From NCBI GenBank assembly GCA_018806915.1, contig JAGKQI010000099.1:1054001-1118000 (forward strand): DNA of 64,000 bases, given 5' to 3'. A program made the translations under genes and the position numbers. Source of the stretch: Phytophthora colocasiae (taxonomy: Eukaryota > Oomycota > Peronosporomycetes > Peronosporales > Peronosporaceae). The notes under the pieces are model-generated. The model worked only from the letters and a program-made list of their open reading frames with translations. It did no database searches and was not told the DNA's origin. Of this stretch, positions 32,345 to 44,001 are shown in pieces (within the stretch, counting starts at the first letter, position 1; the number at the start of each line of letters is the position of its first letter).

Positions 32345-35300
32345 CTAGTTGTTTTCACTAGCTAGGTTGTCCATGTTGTCAGCCCCCACGCCTTCTGGAG
32401 CTTGCGCCCCATCATTGTCGTAAAATTCTTGATCGTAATTGTCAGGACCCCCGTCAGCTCCTTCTGGGGCATCGTGACTCCTACCAACCAGGCCGTCCCT
32501 ATCGGCTCCGAGCTGATCATCGTGACTTGATGAAACTTGAATTTGCTGTGCCTCTGTACTTTGAAAATGGGCTGGACTTCCAACAACTGGAGTCTCACCC
32601 AAGAGAAGCTCCTGAAAGCTCAAATTCCTCCGTCGCGAGCTTACCTCGGGTGGCTCAACCGTGGCAGCAATTGAATCGTTTGGTAACTCCTCTGTCGAAC
32701 GGCGAATTCGAATACCCCCTCTCTTCTCCAGTTGCGGAATATTCCTTTCATTCTTCCAGTTCGAATGCCAAATATTAAAGCAAGACACCGAATTTCCATC
32801 AGTCACATGCCGTGCTTTTGAACATAAAAACAGTCTCCCGCGATCGGAGGAACACTGCTGACAGTAATGGCGCGTTGTTCCTGCCAATCGACGCCTTCCA
32901 TCTGAAGTTGTACGGCACATGATGGAACAAACTTTGCAGACGCGAAACTTGAATTTCCCACCCGCAGTTTTATCTGTTGACACCAACACTCGATGACTCG
33001 AGCTAGCAATAGCGTAGGCAGTAGCAATCGAAGCCGACCGGTCCCTTGAGTCATCCACTGCAACAACTTCTTCAGTAATGTGTTCAGTTTCCAAGAAATC
33101 TTGGTCTTGGAGACCTCCTCGTGGAGTTGGATCAGGAAGTTCGAGTGTGAAAGCGGTTTCTCTTCGATGGACTTTGCGTATAGACGGTGTACAATGAATG
33201 CGTTGATGATCGCAATGTCAAGAAGCCCGTAAAAAAGATTCTTGTAGTACTTTTTGGCGCGCATGACCATTTGAACAGAGTAACTAAACCAACCACATAC
33301 AGTACCTCATGTCAGTAAAAATGAAATAAGCACTGCTCTACATTAAACTCACCGTTGCAGGCGTAATTGGTCGTGATTATCAACGCCACCTATGTACTTG
33401 TTGTAATTCACAACAAACTCCGGACACGGAATAGTAGCGTACGTACCGTCCCTTTGCTTTCGTTGTACAGACGACCTTTTCGCCGAGACTCCAGTGGCCA
33501 GAAAATAACAAATTTTTGAGTCTACCCACCTTGATGCGTACAATACTCCGTTTGTGGTGTTTCTTGCAAGCTTGTAGGACCCTCGAGGCATATTGCGTGA
33601 TTGGCTCTTTTTTTTTTGTCTTGAAATTCTCCACAAAACCAAGCCGACTCGTGGACACTGTTCCGATATTGTAATACCCCATGTCCATCAGGCGAAAACT
33701 AAGCGATACTGATGAGTATTCTCGGTCCGTAACAACGATTCTTTTCTTCGAGCGATCTACTCGACGCTGTTCCCACAGGGCCTTCAAGTTACGGACGACA
33801 GCCATTGGCCCACTTCTCGTGTCAACAAATTGACTATCTTGCTTCTTGCCACAATAGACTTCGAATCTGTGATAAAGACGCACAAAAGATCTAAGTAAAT
33901 GACATCTGCTTGACATACACCTAAACAGTATCATTATGTACCTGGAGCAGTAGTGGGTTTCGCCACAGCAAACTGCGAACAGCTTTGTCCCGTACTTGTG
34001 CGGCTTATTCTTCAGAAAAACACGAATTGTATCCCGCGAACTCCTTGACGGGATAACCATTTCATCGAACGCAACCCAACGCCCTAGCTCCATCGCACCC
34101 TTAAACGTATCTTGGAGAGTATCAATTACACTTCTAATTTTCCATGCCCGATCGGATTTTGCTCGTGGGTCCTCGTTGTCTGTGAAGTGGATGAACCTAC
34201 CAACACGTCTCTATTAGTACAGTACCAGGTAAAATGTCAACGTTGTCTCATCATTTATACCGGCAATTCATAATCCAGTTCTGAGCGCACGTTCGTACCT
34301 GTTAATCTCCTTAAAACGCAGTCGAGGCATGAATGGTGACCATGTCCCGGCGGGAATTGCCCCACGCGCCTGGGTTTTCCAATGATCTTCCATACGGGCT
34401 TTAATAGGGCAAACAGCTCTCGAAATGATCAACGCCAAGAAATGCGTTATTTCCGCTGCGGAAATCTCCTTGAACGAATCCAGGGCTCGTTCTTTCTCTC
34501 GGTACAACTTGCTTCGCAAAGCTTGATCATTCGTCTTGGCATTTATGACCAGCGACGCGGCTTGTAAACCGTTGAGCGCGTGTTTGGCGCTCGTACAAAT
34601 TGGTTTCATGCGCGATATCTCTCCAGAGGCGTTTCGGCATAAAAATAAAAAATAAATCCGTTGGCTTCATCGTTCGAGCTGCATCAATTGCTGATTGTTG
34701 TAAATGGGGAGGATCGTTCATAACATCACACATGCCATCCGTATTGGTATCGTCCACACCATCGCCGACATTCAGCTCCTCCCAACCGTTTATAGACATA
34801 GACCGCAGCATTTCATCTGTTATATAATCTTGAGGTCCTGCGACAGCACGAATCTCCTCAGCAGTCTCAACAGAAAATTCATCTTCGTCATCTTCCTCGT
34901 TGACGATGATATTTTCTGTGGTTTCTTCTGTCAGAACCGTCATCACTCTCACTAGCGCAATAATCAGAGGCTAAAAACTCATGATCGTCGTCAAGGCCTT
35001 CATTTGCTACATCGATACGAAATGGACGGGTCCGTGGCGCCTTCAACAGCGATTTCGGCCTACTGTGGCTGACCGTTGGTCTTTTCTTCCGAAAAAGGTT
35101 GCTCGAATTAGTTTCACTCCTCGCTTCTTCGTCTACCTTGGTCTCCTCGTCGTTGGTGTTTTCCTCTCGATAATCAGGAAAATCAAATTCATAATTGGGG
35201 TTCGAGTTTTCTTGAACTCCCCGTAATTCATCTGCATTGCTGACAATCCGTTGAGATCTGTCGATTCTGTTTGGAGAGGGATCTAATGTCCGTGCGTCTT

Positions 35301-36029
35301 GGTTTATATCAGTTGGGGTGGCCACCGGGACAGTTGTAGAATTGGTTGTACTGTGGTTTTCTGTGACATTGGCAACAAAAACCTGTATACTTGCCGCTGG
35401 ATGAGCTTTCTGTTGACGACGTCGGAATGCCGCCAGGACTTCGGGACACTTCATGTTTGATCCAGCGATCCAACTGGACTCCGTATACCCTTTCCATTTG
35501 ACTAGGTAATGAGGTAATCCAAAACGAAATCTCTCTCGAAGGATTGCTTCCACTTCGTACTCTTTCTCCTGAGAAGTACCTGTACATTATCACCGATGAC
35601 CAACAGTTGAGTCAGAGAATAATGCACTCGAAGACAATATCATTAGCTACCTTTTGACGCTTTCCGTTTCACGGAGCTCTCGGAGCTTGCTGTCGCTTTC
35701 GGGCTCGCAGCTTTCATCTTGGAAGCACGGGCACGTTTTAGCTGCTCTTCGTTAAATTGTTGCAGAAGCCTGGGGCACGTAAGATTGGATTCCGGCTCCC
35801 ATGTAGTGTCATTGTAACCCTTCCATTTTACATGATACTTTGGCTTTCCCGACACGATTTTCATATCGATAATACGTTCCACTTCGTACTCTTCATCTAC
35901 GAACAAGCATTCGATTAGAACTGCCAACGACGCAAGAGTTGTGTCTGCGTACCAGATATTTCATCGGGCCGAGTAGCTCTCCGCCGGCTCGTGCGAGACG
36001 ACTGGGGATCTTCTCTCCTTGCGCTTGCG
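32345..36029 (-). pseudogene. Chromodomain-piggyBac transposase, degenerate
   Basis: Multi-exon minus-strand gene beginning near the ATG at 36027-36029. Exon pieces encode, in order: a basic leader; chromodomain 1 ([16 protein letters not shown], near 35812); chromodomain 2 (VKWKGYTESSWIAGSN, near 35485); an acidic linker; and the DDE_Tnp_1_7 piggyBac core. The core has DIAHETNLYERQ, then FMPRLRFKEINR, then the three catalytic Asp regions: FDEMVIPSRSS, VVTDREYSSVS and GGVDNHDQLR. A C-terminal Cys/His zinc ribbon (CKVCSIMC ... HYCQQC ... CFNIWH) follows. Short introns with GT-AG ends occur near 35580-35649, 34200-34303, 33865-33950 and 33285-33353. Frameshifts appear near 36005, 34930, 34597, 33120 and in a 10-base A/T run near 33608-33617. 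It presumably once mobilised element B; now it looks inactive. Confidence 0.82.
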
Positions 36030-36164
36030 CGGCATGACCACCTTAGAATCCTGAATTGAATGCAAGTGGTATCCGGACAGTTTTTTTGCACTTACACTTA
36101 CAATCACGTAATGAGATCCAAAATATCCGGATACGGCGTAACTATACTGGTATACCAGTAATCG

Positions 36165-36290
36165 ACGTCAGCATTAGAGGCAAATATACTAGTTTCACTA
36201 AAGAAAACAATCCAATAGTGAAACTAGTATATTTACCTCTATCGACGTGGACTCTTTGAGAGAGGTGAATATACTAGTTTCACTATAGAT
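36165..36290. repeat. Three-copy 25-bp inverted/direct repeat
   Basis: AGAGGCAAATATACTAGTTT at about 36175 is followed at 36215 by its inverted copy (AAACTAGTATATTTACCTCT), forming a hairpin with a short spacer. A third, direct copy lies at about 36259-36284 (AGAGGTGAATATACTAGTTT). The set sits in the gap between the transposase start and the next gene, both minus strand. It may be a promoter-binding array or MITE remnants. Confidence 0.7.
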
Positions 36291-36405
36291 CGTGGCCGTC
36301 CATAAATGTAAAAGTTTATATGTCGACTACAATCTGCAACAATAAAACTACTACGTAGCTGCAATCCATGTGCGATACTAGTACGATTCAAGCGACGAGC
36401 TGTAA

Positions 36406-37414
36406 CTAGTCATAGCGCCTATAGTTCTCCCCGATGCAAATCTCGCCACTGTCCTCGCAATAAAAGGTCTTGGGAGGCAATTCGTGCCACACTGACTCCG
36501 TCGGGTAATCTTGCGTTGGGAAGTTCTTGCACTTTTCGCATTTGCACAGCCCTTGGAACTCGGCTTTTGATAGCTCGTATGCGATGATATCCACAACGTT
36601 CATAGCTTCCATCAAGAAACAAATCAAATTGTGTTCTCTCTCCAGCTGACGTCCCTCCCGGCGATGTTCATCAATCTCTTCTGCATCCACGAAAATGTCT
36701 GCCTGCATGCGAATATAATGCTCGACATGAGCGTCGAGTTCCTGTCTTTCTTGGTCGATATAGTCGTTTAGAAACCTCAACCGAGTTTTAATCTGCTCTC
36801 GAGTTATCTATTTTTTTCATTCAGTAGTTAGTAAACCGTCAAATTGTAAGAACATACAGGGAATACCTTCGACAAACTCATTGATGTGTCCAACCACTGC
36901 AGCATCCAAAGGTAATCATGCTCGTCGAATGCGTACAAGTTCCATACCCCAACATACACATCATACATTTGCTTGACGGGCAATGAAGTAACGAAGTCGT
37001 CGATGTCGCTGGAGTTTTGTGCCTATTTATCAGACTAAGCGTTACCAAAAACAGCGATAACATTAACGTCTCCAATCATGCACGTACACGTCCTTCGGCA
37101 GGTTCCTTGAAGTAAACAGGATACAACGCGTCAAACGAGATCTCGTCGGTGCTACTAAAGAACGAAAGAGCCTATCGTTTCAAACAAGTTAGATAAATGC
37201 TTTAAAAGCTGAATATGTACAATTTACCTCGGTTCTAAACTCGTCCTTTTCGCGGAAGTTGTACAGGCGCTTGCCATCAGAAGCAGAGGATCTTGATGGG
37301 TCTTGTATCTGTCGACAGCAACAAATGATACCAGGGGTTACCCAATTGCAGATTATGCAAATTGAAGTGAGTGCATACTTCAAACTGCTCTGCTTTCGAC
37401 CGAAAGTCACGCAT
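36406..37414 (-). CDS. Intact five-exon gene in B, unknown function
   Basis: Minus-strand gene predicted at 252 aa. Exons 37379-37414, 37228-37308, 37088-37171, 36867-37022 and 36406-36807 all end in phase 0 with GT-AG introns of 60-90 bp, and there is no stop or frameshift. The protein starts MRDFRSKAEQFE, has an acidic aromatic middle (QMYDVYVGVWNLYAFDEHDY), a helical region with LNDYIDQERQELDAHVEHYI, and a C-terminal Cys-rich part (CKCEKCKNFP, then FYCEDSGEICIGENY) that could bind zinc. Its start lies upstream of the transposase in the same direction. I recognise no family. Being the only undamaged long gene in B's core, it is a candidate accessory or regulatory factor of the element, or a recently captured host gene. 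Confidence 0.7.
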
Positions 37415-37591
37415 GGCTCCTCAACAGCAAAACGAAGAATGAAAGGCGTCCCATGCTAAAGATTTTGGCAGCTGCTCGAAGTGCCACTAACTTTTTTTTG
37501 AAAGATACTGACCGTGGGCTCACCGTCAGGCACAAGTCAGACGCAGCCTGTGTCAGTACTGTCTGTGCTAACGCCTCTACCAACTACAAAT

Positions 37592-37637
37592 GTCAACGAT
37601 GGTTTACCATTGACCTGGCCAATACTCAGTACTCAAG
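37592..37637. repeat. Left end of larger inverted-repeat unit
   Basis: 46-bp sequence containing GGTTTACCATTGACCTGGCC and CAGTACTCAAG. It is the inverted counterpart of 54663-54717 and a relative of the foldback terminus that begins directly after it at 37638. Confidence 0.55.
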
Positions 37638-38040
37638 AAAGTTTATCATTAACCTGTAAAATACTAAACTCAAGGTAAACACAACAGTTACCAGTCGCTG
37701 ACAAGGAAAAGTTACCACTGCTAACGTCGAGCAGCATAGCAGGTAATATCAGCGTTGTGACCAGTAGGGCTCAAGCGGCGTAACGGGTAGCGTTGTACTG
37801 AAAAGACACAAGACTGTGAGTGTATTTCCATTCCTCAGAAGTTCCATCGACTTGCTCCTCGTCCAAAACCTCCTGTTCCTCTGCACTCCAAGAGTACAAC
37901 TTCCTCCACCAATTCTAACGTCCAAAGCTCTTAAAACCCAAGAAAAACTGAAGGTTCGGCTTGGGGTACAGAATCCTCAAATCCCCATCGACGAAAGTCT
38001 GGAAGAACTTTTCTTGTGGCGTTTGATCCGGCACCAAGTA

Positions 38041-38370
38041 GGGCTCCAGCAAGGGTAGCGTAGCAGATCGTCGCAGCGTACCAGGTAGAACAGCCTAGTA
38101 GGTAGGGCAGCGTAGCAGGTTATAGCAGCATTGCGACCAGGTTCGAGTAGCGTAGCAGGTTATAGCAGCATTGTGACCAGTAGGGCTCCAGCAACGTAAC
38201 GGGTAGCGTAGCAGATCGTCGACCAGCGTACCAGGTAGAACAGCCTAGTAGGTAGGGCAGCGTAGCAGGTTATAGCAGCATTGCGACCAGGTTCGAGTAG
38301 CGTAGCAGGTTATAGCAGCATTGTGACCAATAGGGCTCAAGCAGCGTAACGGGTAGCGTAGCAGCCAGCA
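38041..38370. repeat. Tandem repeat in left foldback arm
   Basis: Two-plus copies of a unit of about 145 bp built from AGCGTAGCAGGTTATAGCAG, CATTGTGACCAGTAGGGCTC and related blocks. It is the inverted equivalent of the three-copy array at 41751-42200. Confidence 0.8.
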
Positions 38371-39148
38371 AAGGTCGAGCAGCGTAGTCAGCAATTTCGT
38401 GTAGTGCACGTCGAGCAGGGCGTCAGGACATTGGGTAATGGGGGACTTGAGGGGGGCTTGGTGAAATTGAAAATGAGGCTCCGCTTTGCGATTCTTACCG
38501 CGAGGATCGCGCACATGAGGTTGGCTAGAGCTTCAACTTGCTGGCCAATTAGCACTCGTCATTTTTACGCTAGCGCCTCTTATTGGCGGAATCGTCAGAG
38601 CGAACCCGCCGGGGAAAAGCTTGGCTTGGAAAAGCGCGCGGAAACACGTATAGTGGGCCTTGCGACCGCGTAGGAATCATGTTGGCTTCAAGTTCAACCT
38701 CAACATATGATTACTATAATACTCACACTATACTATTGATATTACTATACGTGGCGAAGAGTGCGTTTGTACTTGCGATAGTATGAACCCTGACAATAAA
38801 ATGTCAACTGCGAAGAAACGTCGACTTGAGATTTCAATTATCAGCGATGGTCTGCATTTCACTCACTTTCTGTAGTCCGCCATGGGGACGATGATTAAAA
38901 CGCAGTTGCAGTAGTTAGTGGTAGTTCACGGGTGGCACGACCGTGCAGAAGCCGCCCGGAAAAATTGACCGTTTTGAAGTTGTTGCTAGAACTTCACAGC
39001 CGGCTACGAAAGCGCATTCAGGGACGTGGGCACCCACGTTGAAGCTCCCAGTCCGGCTCGGCGTGGCTTTAGTGTCATAGACCTCTATCGATGATACCGC
39101 AGCCAAGACTGCTGCCTCATGTTGTGAGGATGTTTAACTTTATCGATG

Positions 39149-40922
39149 TTCATACACAGTCGCCTTGCACCTATGCTACTACGTTTGTATCAATTCTAAC
39201 TTCGCGGAAATCCATATGCGTTGTCTTCGAAGGTTTGCGTTCGGGCTCAAAACCCAAACACGTAAGCACTTGATTAACCGCTTCGCCGTCAATGTTCCAA
39301 TCCGATGAGTGTCGAAACAAGACATGATAATGGCTTCAAAAGGAAGCCTGCATATTCGGGATACTTGGCGCCACCGCTTGTTTCGCCGAAGTAAATGTCG
39401 TTGTGCAGCCTCCACGTTGCGTGGTCGCAGTGTGTATTTTTCCAGTGTATCAACAAGATCTCGTGATCTTCTCTCCGGCCTCTGGCAATATCGCTGTTGC
39501 CACAGAGAATACCGCAGAGAATAGAGGCGCAATTCTCGACTAAGACAAAGACAATTCGCAATGTGACACAACGACAGCGTTATGACCATGGCAACACCTA
39601 GACGTGATGAGGTATATTGAGTTACTTCCAAAGAGTCCTACAGACCTAGACTGGTCTAAGGACCGGTACAAGTCCAACCTTCGATGGCCGAGCCGTCTAA
39701 TTTCCGACCGGGGAGATCCAGGACAAACTCTACAACGAAATAGCGACAGCGACTACGACTACGACTACGACTACGACGATACGGACCTTTGTGCATTCGC
39801 CGAAGGCTTAAGATGGCCGGAGGATCTGCTGCGCTGTTACCAAAGCCTCTCGGACGTCTCAGTGTATCAGATGATGACCCGGCGGCCTTCGGCGTCGCTT
39901 GCGTACGCTGTCTGTGTTCGCTGACCTTCAGTGTCAGTACTCGCAATTTGAACGTATGCTCTGTGTCATTATCGTTCGTTTGGGTATCGAAAGCCCTAGC
40001 ACTGCGAGAGGTTGGCTCTGGAACCATTTTCGACGTGGTTCCATGAAACCCAACACTGGTATAAATACAGTCCCGGACCTAGTGGAGCTAGGCGGTTTTT
40101 TTTTAAGGACGTAAGCTCGGAGAGCTAGTACTCGGTGGCTGACGCAGGACTTGCGGGTAACATGCTGCTACCAAGCCAGCTTCCACTTCCACTGGTAAGG
40201 ATACGTCTAGTGACAAGATGTCGTCCTCGACTCTTAAGATCAAGAGTAGTTCGGTAACCCCAAATACTCAGTTGTGACAGTCTAGGCTTATATTTCTCCA
40301 AGAACACAAAGCCTTACAAAAACATTTGACGCAACTACAACCTCCAGCAGGCTCGCAATCTGCCTCGCTGAGTGACCGGCTACATTCTACTCATCATATC
40401 CCTGAATCTACCACTGGTTCGCGAGCCGTTGCTGAAAAAAAATGAAACGACATTTCCAACACTAGCGCGTTAGATAGATGAATGCGCATCCAAAGTCATA
40501 TTGGGACATTGGGCATCGAAAACCCAACGCTGTTAGCCTAAAACTGCATGCACGTGGCGAACCCTCGTTATCATAGTTGTTTGGGCCAGCGTGCAGTTTA
40601 GTCATTGACCCACAGCACAGCATCAAAACCTTTCACCATCTTTAGCATACACATCCACTTACAAATTTTGTATTCTCGTGAACGTCACGAGAATACACAA
40701 ACCTTGATTCAACGTGGAGAACGCGACTAAAACGCAAGGATGATTACGTCCCCGCTAAAAGTTAATCAACTTCTCTCTTCTTCTCTGTGGTAGATTCCGG
40801 ACTATGATTAATATGGTATAAGCTGGTTTAAAAGCAGAAGATCTTCAGCGGCATGTTGTCTTTCTGTACCAGCACTACTAATGAAATTCATACGACGCAC
40901 TCTGCAGACTGGACACGGCGTC
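39149..40922. other. Central spacer of foldback element
   Basis: The unique region between the arms has no gene I can support; open frames on both strands are short and without domains. A CGACTA hexanucleotide microsatellite occurs at about 39747-39780. A short inverted repeat TATTCTCGTGAACGTCACGAGAATA lies near 40671-40695. Confidence 0.55.
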
Positions 40923-41750
40923 CATCGATAAAGTTAAACATCCTCACAACATGAGGCAGCAGTCTTGGCTGCGGTATCATCGATAGAGGTCTATGACACT
41001 AAAGCCACGCCGAGCCGGACTGGGAGCTTCAACGTGGGTGCCCACGTCCCTGAATGCGCTTTTGTAGCCGGCTGTGAAGTTCTAGCAACAACTTCAAAAC
41101 GGTCAATTTTTCCGGGCGGCTTCTGCACGGTCGTGCCACCCGTGAACTACCACTAACTACTGCAACTGCGTTTAATCATCGTCCCCATGGCGGACTACAG
41201 AAAGTGAGTGAAATGCAGACCATCGCTGATAATTGAAATCTCAAGTCGACGTTTCTTCGCAGTTGACATTTTATTGTCAGGGTTCATACTATCGCAAGTA
41301 CAAACGCACTCTTCGCCACGTATAGTAATATCAATAGTATAGTGTGAGTATTATAGTAATCATATGTTGAGGTTGAACTTGAAGCCAACATGATTCCTAC
41401 GCGGTCGCAAGGCCCACTATACGTGTTTCCGCGCGCTTTTCCAAGCCAAGCTTTTCCCCGGCGGGTTCGCTCTGACGATTCCGCCAATAAGAGGCGCTAG
41501 CGTAAAATGACGAGTGCTAATTGGCCAGCAAGTTGAAGCTCTAGCCAACCTCATGTGCGCGATCCTCGCGGTAAGAATCGCAAAGCGGAGCCTCATTTTC
41601 AATTTCACCAAGCCCCTCAAGTCCCCATTACCCAATGTCCTGACGCCCTGCTCGACGTGCACTACACGAAATTGCTGACTACGCTGCTCGACCTTTGCTG
41701 GCTGCTACGCTACTCGACGTTCTACTGGCTGCTACGCTACCCGTTACGCT

Positions 41751-42200
41751 GCTTGAGCCCTACTGGTCACAATGCTGCTATAACCTGCTACGCTACTCGA
41801 ACCTGGTCGCAATGCTGCTATAACCTGCTACGCTGCCCTACCTACTAGGCTGTTCTACCTGGTACGCTGGTCGACGATCTGCTACGCTACCCGTTACGTT
41901 GCTGGAGCCCTACTGGTCACAATGCTGCTATAACCTGCTACGCTACTCGAACCTGGTCGCAATGCTGCTATAACCTGCTACGCTGCCCTACCTACTAGGC
42001 TGTTCTACCTGGTACGCTGCTCGACGATCTGCTACGCTACCCGTTACGTTGCTGGAGCCCTACTGGTCACAATGCTGCTATAACCTGCTACGCTACTCGA
42101 ACCTGGTCGCAATGCTGCTATAACCTGCTACGCTGCCCTACCTACTAGGCTGTTCTACCTGGTACGCTGCTCGACGTTCTGCTACGCAACCCTTACGCTA
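41751..42200. repeat. Three 150-bp tandem repeats in right foldback arm
   Basis: GGAGCCCTACTGGTCACAAT recurs at about 41904 and 42054 (and as TTGAGCCCTACTGGTCACAA at 41751), i.e. with a 150-bp period. Each unit itself contains two diverged halves with ATGCTGCTATAACCTGCTAC. Confidence 0.85.
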
Positions 42201-42382
42201 CACCATCACAATGCTGCTTTAACCTGCTACGCTGCCCGGCGTTCTGCTGTGTAGTTGCGCTAGGGAAAGTTTTTGTGGCTGCTGACGGCTTCGATTCCCT
42301 GTCAGCTGATCAGCTCGAGGTGTAGTGCTTACCTTGAGTTTAGTACTACAGTAGTAGTATTTGAGAGGTCAATGATAAGTTG

Positions 42383-42619
42383 TTCCCGAGCACAAAGAAG
42401 GCGAAGCTGCGGCTGAAGATGTCGGAGATCGCGAGAATTCTCGACCAAGCGAGAACATTCCCGCCCAGAAGCCTGTTACTCCTCGAAAGAGTGCCAACCA
42501 CCAGGAGGCTGAAGAAGACAATGAATTGACACCCAGTAAAAAAGAAGGTTGCACGAGAGGATCCTCACGCTCCTGAGCGAGCATCCTTTTCTCGTACCAC
42601 CCGACGTGATACATCCAAG
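42383..42619 (+). pseudogene. Captured coding fragment, 5' part
   Basis: Plus-strand protein-like sequence (PEHKEGEAAAEDVGDREN, later VTPRKSANHQEAEEDNE) from just inside the foldback terminus to the CAAG duplication of element E. A run of six A near 42537 shifts the frame once; afterwards the sequence reads VAREDPHAPERASFSRTTRR. It continues in frame on the far side of element E at 54303. Both ends of the gene are missing. Family unknown. Confidence 0.5.
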
Positions 42620-44001
42620 TGTGGTGGAGCGGATCTGGCCAAAATCTGGTTGAGGCCGATCCCGATCGCCACTTGCGCCCAGACACCGACTAACGGAGGG
42701 GGTCCCCCGATGATCCGTGATCTTGCTGCGTGTAGTGTTCACCTTGTGTACCCGTCGGTAGGCGGGTTACGCTCTTCCAGGTGACTTCTGAAGATGTCTT
42801 GGGACGAGAAGAATGTCTTGGGTGACGTAGGGGGTGTGAGATAGCGTGGGAATACTTCACTCTACCTCGGAGGGGTTGATCCGGGTCACAGGCGAGTTCT
42901 CGAGCCTTGATCCGGTCACCTGGTCTTCGATCCAGGTCTTCCAAAGGTCCAATGTTGGGGATCTGATCCCTTCCTTTACGATGCTTGCCGCTTCCTATAG
43001 CGGGTGTCTTGATGGGTTGAGAGTCGACGAGATCGTCAGGCCAAGCAGCCAATTCCTTCCGATCCGTAGTTCGCACGTAAAGGATAGATCACTAGATAGG
43101 GTAAAACTGGCCAATGTATTATCCAGAATTAACCTCTATGCTAGATCTCTTCTCCTTACCTTCTTGATGCCGGGGGGCCAATGTAATTCCCAGTTCCGGT
43201 CTTGAACGAAGGCACTTGTGATGTCCAGAGCAAATTCGATTCTGTTTATGGTTATTCCTATGTCTACTATTCCCATCCTCATCCGCTATCCTACGATCAC
43301 CTGACATCCGGCTACACAGCTGCTCCTCCGATCTTCGATCTCGATCTCACCTAACCCCTGATCGCGATCTCGATCTACCAATCTACCGATCTGTCGATCT
43401 GCCGATCTGTCGATCTGCCGATCTGCTTATCAGCCGATCTCGATCAACCATCTCGATCATCGATCTTGGTTCACCGTCTTGAACAATGATCTCGATCAGC
43501 AACCTTCATACTTGATCTCGCGTGCCTGTGTCGTCGACATTCCAGGTCTTGGCCTTCCTGGACTTGACCACCGCTCCCAATGCGACCAATGCTGCCATCA
43601 TGTCCTCTCGGCAGCATAGATCGCGCCGGTCCCGATCCGCTGCTGCCTTGATCTCCTTCTCATGACTGCCGAATCGACTGGATCCTCGGTGATCTTCACT
43701 CCTGGGGTGTCACGTGTACCTCTCCATCGAGGATCACAGTCTTTCGACCTCAAGAATATCTGTCGACGCTGATCATCAGCAGATCACACTTTGACTTGGA
43801 CTGAGTATACAGTATACACTCGAAGCGTGATCGAGAAATATCCACCCATAACTGCAGTGATCATGGGTTTACAGCACCGGATCAAGCGAGATCTCACTGA
43901 ACTAGCGTCGTCCAAAGTGATCGGAAGCAGCCATCGGTCCACCATACTAATCCCATGTATTTCTCGAGTAAGTACGAAAATTCGAGATGTGCTTTACCAC
44001 A
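42620..44001 (-). repeat. 3' LTR of element E
   Basis: 1,382-bp LTR highly similar to 52895-54298; the length difference comes mainly from a missing block of CGATCTGCCGATCTGTCGAT-type repeats near 43400. Low-complexity GATC-rich tract at 43335-43510. CAAG precedes it. Confidence 0.93.

Larger units (their letters stand above)
37638..42382. mobile_element. 4.7-kb foldback (long inverted repeat) element
   Basis: The termini 37638-37682 and 42325-42382 are inverted copies (TTTATCATTAACCT.../...AGGTCAATGATAAG and ACTAAACTCAAGGTAA/TTACCTTGAGTTTAGT). Inside, the arms continue as a near-perfect inverted repeat whose inner boundaries are at about 39148 and 40923. Each arm carries tandem repeats of about 150 bp. 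The left arm also has a roughly 240-bp insertion (about 37800-38040) that the right arm lacks. The 1.77-kb centre has no recognisable transposase. This is the structure of a foldback or MULE-like element with long subterminal repeats, probably non-autonomous. Confidence 0.8.

Noticed and set aside
38240..38860. Open frames inside the foldback arms as proteins
   Set aside because: They are short, built from tandem repeat units, and appear in both arms in opposite orientation.
39179..40114. Overlapping 80-150-codon frames on both strands in the foldback centre
   Set aside because: No recognisable motifs, no splice support, mutually overlapping in several frames; best explained by chance in GC-balanced DNA.
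38915..41156. Two identical 63-codon open frames (38915-39106 minus and 40965-41156 plus)
   Set aside because: They are the same sequence on the two arms of the foldback palindrome, so their identity reflects the inverted repeat and not conservation of a protein. No domain or gene context.
37700..42210. CRISPR-like array of short repeats
   Set aside because: Repeats are long (about 150 bp) tandem units without regular unique spacers, occur in mirrored arms, and the genome is eukaryotic.
42369..42686. 105-codon minus-strand frame at the left border of element E
   Set aside because: It crosses the LTR boundary and lies opposite the plus-strand captured fragment, so it is a chance frame.
43320..43520. 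GATC-rich tract as a centromeric or origin satellite
   Set aside because: The tract recurs at the same place in the other LTR of element E (53610-53790), so it is part of the LTR.
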